From contig OW051470.1 of NCBI GenBank assembly GCA_932521025.1, positions 7,302,501 through 7,366,500 of the forward strand: DNA of 64,000 nucleotides. The letters run 5' to 3'. Position 1 is the first letter of the stretch, and the number at the start of each line of letters is the position of its first letter. Below are positions 60,768-64,000 of the stretch, piece by piece. The DNA comes from Oscheius onirici (taxonomy: Eukaryota; Nematoda; Chromadorea; Rhabditida; Rhabditidae). The notes beneath the pieces were generated by a model. It worked only from the letters and a program-made list of their open reading frames with translations. It ran no database searches and was not told the DNA's origin. The position numbers and the translations under genes are program-made.

Positions 60768-62422
60768 ATGACCAAAATGACCAACTCTTTCTCTCCGTCC
60801 GATCTGACGGACGAGGGCCGTGACCAGCTCCGTGGTCTCCGTAAGAGGAAAATGGATTTATTGGAGGAAATTGAGATGATTAAAAATGAGGTAATTTTGA
60901 CAATTTTAAAGAGAAGAAGAGCATTTAGCTGAAAGAAGTAGACACAGAATTAGAATCTATGTACTACATGGACGATACCGGAAAATCCAGGCTTAAAATT
61001 CTCGCCAATGGTGAGTTAAGTGACACTAAAAAAACAAACAAAAGATTTAGCAAGACGAAAATTCAACAAGGATCCAAACCACGGCGTTCAGTATCTCATA
61101 GATCGGGGACTCTTGGAGAATTCGGCCAAATCAATAGCGGAATACATGTTCCAGGTAGGGAAAACACAAAAAGAACAATTTACCGCAAAATTGTTCAGAG
61201 CGAAGGCTTATCAAAGACCGCGATCGGCGACTACCTTGGCAACCACGATGATCGAGCTCTGGCCATTTTGAAGAGCTTCACGGGCTGCTTTGACTTTGCC
61301 GGACTGTATCTCGTCGATGCTATTCGGATCTTTTTGAAAGCCTTCCGTCTACCGGGAGAATCACAGAAGATTGACAGGATTATGGACAGCTTCGCCAATC
61401 AGGTTAGCCCCCTATTTTGTTCGTGAAGGTGGACAAAGTGGGACCGTAGACATAGGCCTGAATACAACAATTGCTGTACTTGTTTCGAGGTGAAGAGAAA
61501 AAATTCTGACATTACAACGCTTGTAGAGGTGATCTGGAAAACTTGGAAAGATTGTCTTGACAAAAAGCTTCGTTTTACTCACTGACAAAACCTGTGCCAA
61601 AAAAAACCATCATTATATAAGTAGAAACAAAAAAAATACTAAGCCATTCCAGTACGTGACAGCGAATCCGAACATCTTTCCCTCAGCTGACGCCTGTCAT
61701 TCAATAGCCTTCTCCACGATCATGCTCAACACCCTAATGTACAATCCGGCAGTCAAGGAAAAGCCCTCCCTGGATGACTATTACAACATGTGCAAAGTGA
61801 GTAAACTAGTAGGGGAAAACAAGATGTGAATACAGGAATATCTGGAGAAGAATCTGGTGACACAGGAACAGTTGAGTCACATCTACGACTCGCTAAAGAG
61901 TGCCCAATTTGCTATGCCGGTCGAGGAACGTGGATCGGCGGCCATTCATCTGAATGCAGAGCGAGAGGGCTGGCTCTACAAGCAGAGCAGCGGCCAATTT
62001 GTGGCTGGACCTCTGGCCTGGAAACGGCGATGGTATGTAGCAAAAATCTGAAAAAAAAACGGAATTTAGGTTCGTGTTGAGCGAGCAATGTCTCTACTAC
62101 TTTGAGCAGACGAGCGATGGCGAGCCGAAAGGCATAATTCCGCTCCAGAATGTCGGAATCCGACGGGTTGAAGCCTCCAGTCGACCGCACATGTTTGAGA
62201 TTTTTTCACTCTCAGACGACCGGATAAAGGCTTGTAAGACGGAGCAAGACGGACGTCTTGTCGAGGGCCGGCACTCGGTTTATCGATTCTGTGCCGCGAA
62301 TCAGGAAGATCTGAGGGTTTGCATGGGTTTTTGGATCAATTTTAAGCCGATTTCAGACCTGGATCGAGGCGATAGCCGCCGCCATCACACACTATCCTAT
62401 CCGGCCTCGAAGCACGCATTAG
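60768..62422 (+). CDS. CYTH: Cytohesin-type ARF guanine nucleotide exchange factor (Sec7 plus PH)
   Basis: Activates ARF GTPases at membranes rich in phosphoinositides. Order: a coiled coil (LRGLRKRKMDLLEEIEMIKN), the Sec7 domain and the PH domain. Sec7 blocks: ARRKFNKDPNHGVQYLIDRG, SEGLSKTAIGDYLG, IFLKAFRLPGESQKIDRIMD and STIMLNTLMYNPAVKEKPSL. The glutamic finger of the exchange site (Glu in FRLPGE) is present. PH blocks: EGWLYKQSS, GPLAWKRRWFVLSEQCLYYF, GEPKGIIPLQNVGIRRVEAS and IKACKTEQDGRLVEG, with the basic residues that hold phosphoinositides in cytohesins. It ends THYPIRPRSTH, so the polybasic tail of mammalian cytohesins is short or missing. The start at MTKMTNSFS is the first in-frame ATG after an upstream stop. 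Confidence 0.93.
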
Positions 62423-62704
62423 ATTCCTCTTCTTTCTCTGTATACTACCCTATTTATTGCCCCTCCAGAAAATTCAGTTCTAAACATCTTAGGGAGTGGT
62501 CTGAATCCACTTAAAAACTGAAGAAAACATGTACAATACCGATAACATAATATTGAATATAAAAAACAACGAAAAACTTGAGTAGAATTCTCCCTAATCG
62601 TTCTTTAGCTTCTCGCTCCGACCGACAACGGTCATTTGACGATCAGGGATCCGCGATGGCTTCTTGGAGTCGAGGAATGCTCTTTTCAAGAAAAAGTCAA
62701 CGAA
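62423..62704 (+). other. Gap between cytohesin and ANKZF1
   Basis: 280 nt. An acceptor tctttag at about 62602-62608 precedes a frame (LLAPTDNGHLTIRDPRW...) that is open and in phase with ANKZF1 but has no ATG until 62705, so part of it may be coding if a further exon or a non-ATG start exists. Confidence 0.4.
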
Positions 62705-64000
62705 ATGCCCGGCTACGAGCAATTCGATCCTTTCCAGGGACTTGAAAGTGAGTTATCCTTTTATCTTTTTCTTCCTTTAACATTTTTGATAGCTAAATTG
62801 AGAGTCTACGAAGGTAGATCGCAATTTCGCGTAACTAATCTCAAAAAATATTCGTTAATAAATCCAAATCTTCCAGGCAACATTGTCTGTTCGTCCTGCA
62901 AACTTGGAGTGGATCTCGAGGCGGAAAGAGACGTGATTGTGGCTCATTACAAGAGCCAGTGGCACCAGTTCAACGTAAAACGAGCCGTGAATGGAAAACA
63001 GCCGCTGAACGAGGAGGAATACGAAAATGCTGTCGAAGACGGTATTTTTTTCCCCTTTTCAAGTAATTAGAACATTTTAGAAGAAGAAGTCGAGTCGTCG
63101 GACGACGAAGAAGCTGCCAGCTTCAATTTTCAAACGGGCAGTCTAGCTCTTTTTGTCCAGAAGGAAATGATCTTCTCCTTATACAGGTTTTTTAGTATTT
63201 CACAAATAAACAATAAATTTTAGAGCAATTCTTCACGAGGGTGAGAAACAACCGTCTTCGCTCGTCTTCATGCGACCGCTCAACTGCGCCATCTTTCTTC
63301 TGGCCGGAGGACATTTTGCTGGAGCCGTTTTCAAGGAGTTTGTTCGCTTTTTGTAGCCTTTTAAAAAGACAAATTAAGCTGCAAAATGACGCATCATAAG
63401 ACAATTCAACGCTACGTCATCCGCGCCAAACAAGGCAAGGCACAGTCGGCCAGCGACTCTAAAGGAGTGGCAAGCAGTGCTGGATCAAGTCTCAGAAGGT
63501 AAACTTTTTGTTTTCCATGTTTATGTTTTGAAAATACAATTTCCGTTTTAGTCAAATTGTTGACACCCAGCTTTTGATTAAAAACAAAGAAAACAAGAAA
63601 AGTCATGACTGTTTTTACACAGATTCTCGACTAAAACATAACCCGCATTCCAGATATAACGAGCGAACTCTTCGCCAGGAAATCTCCGATATTCTCAAAG
63701 AATGGAAGGACGCTCTCTCCGCGACTCCTCTCGTCTTTATTCGCTGTGCTTCCTACCAGAAAAACACCTTTTATGTTGACGGCGTTCTCGAGAAGGGAGA
63801 CTCTCGAATCCGGTATGTCTTTCCATATTTTAGCGTGCTTATAAAATAACTTGCAGCGGAATCCCGTTTGCCACAAAAAGGCCCAGTTTGGCCGAGCTGA
63901 AAAAGGCCTGGGAGAAGCTCCAACTTGTCAATGGACACGGATCGATGTTAGTTTTTCCTTTTTAAGCCAAAATATTCAAATTTTAGGGAAAACTTTGCTA
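62705..64000 (+). CDS. ANKZF1: ANKZF1/Vms1 peptidyl-tRNA hydrolase (partial, runs off the window)
   Basis: Releases stalled nascent chains from 60S subunits in ribosome-associated quality control. Start chosen at MPGYEQFDPFQGLE, which resembles the short leader of human ANKZF1 (VFQGLSL). Then a C2H2 zinc finger: IVCSSCKLGVDLEAERDVIV and AHYKSQWHQFNVKRAVNGKQ (two Cys, two His). Next an acidic stretch (EEEVESSDDEEAAS) and the Vms1-like release-factor domain: LLAGGHFAGAVFK, HKTIQRYVIRAKQGKAQSAS, SSAGSSLRRYNERTLRQEIS, and IPFATKRPSLAELKKAWEKL. The Gln in GKAQ matches the Gln required for peptidyl-tRNA cleavage. The ankyrin repeats and VIM motif would lie beyond the end. Introns of about 40 to 60 nt. 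Confidence 0.93.

Noticed and set aside
61225-61250. Cytohesin YLGN in place of YLGE, taken at first as loss of the glutamic finger
   Set aside because: The glutamic finger of Sec7 domains is the Glu of FRLPGE, which is conserved here. The Asn is in an ordinary loop.

Overview
This is a eukaryotic, gene-dense window. The exons are short and the introns mostly compact (many 37 to 60 nt, GT...AG, with acceptors of the type ttttag or tttcag). A nematode or a close relative is the best guess. The evidence is: a Major Sperm Protein-domain gene; splice acceptors lying 0 to about 20 nt upstream of many start codons with no 5' exon in sight (expected for spliced-leader trans-splicing); two same-strand gene pairs with about 90 to 100 nt from the first gene's AATAAA to the second gene's ATG (operon-like); and a CRAL-TRIO plus GOLD protein of the nematode CTG type. 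This placement is inference from gene content, not a species identification.

Layout. 0-4.3 kb: end of an unknown gene, then on the minus strand a CRAL-TRIO/GOLD lipid-binding protein with a tRNA-Arg(CCG) inside an intron, and mitoribosomal MRPS34. 4.8-18.7 kb, all plus: TBC1D10-type Rab GAP, NAA15, phosphorylase kinase gamma, XPD/ERCC2 and TACO1. 18.8-26.4 kb, minus: DDX11 and HAT1, with a 2.5-kb repeat-filled intron in DDX11. 27.2-40.6 kb, plus: an AT-hook chromatin protein with a possible PEHE region, YME1L, PPCDC, STK32 kinase and an unknown membrane protein. 41 kb, minus: the MSP-domain protein.

The second part is accessory in character. 42-46.5 kb holds a truncated but open duplicate of the AT-hook gene, RTE-like LINE fragments and copies of an unclassified dispersed repeat. 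46.5-50 kb, minus, is a decayed Argonaute with a stop codon, frameshifts and no C-terminal half of PIWI. 50.9-52.8 kb is a CENP-A-type centromeric histone H3 with a very long tail, sitting between inverted copies of a GC-rich repeat. 55.2-56.7 kb carries three adjacent inverted-repeat elements directly upstream of ANAPC2. 60.8-64 kb holds a cytohesin-type ARF GEF and the start of ANKZF1/Vms1.

Most conserved genes are housekeeping: N-terminal acetylation, TFIIH repair/transcription, cohesion helicase, histone acetylation, mitochondrial translation and proteolysis, CoA synthesis, anaphase-promoting complex, ribosome quality control. I found no wholly new multi-gene system. The least ordinary parts are the open mini-duplicate of the chromatin gene, the Argonaute relic beside LINE remnants, the divergent long-tailed centromeric histone, and several repeat families that I cannot name. 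Exon boundaries were read by eye, so small errors in splice positions are possible.
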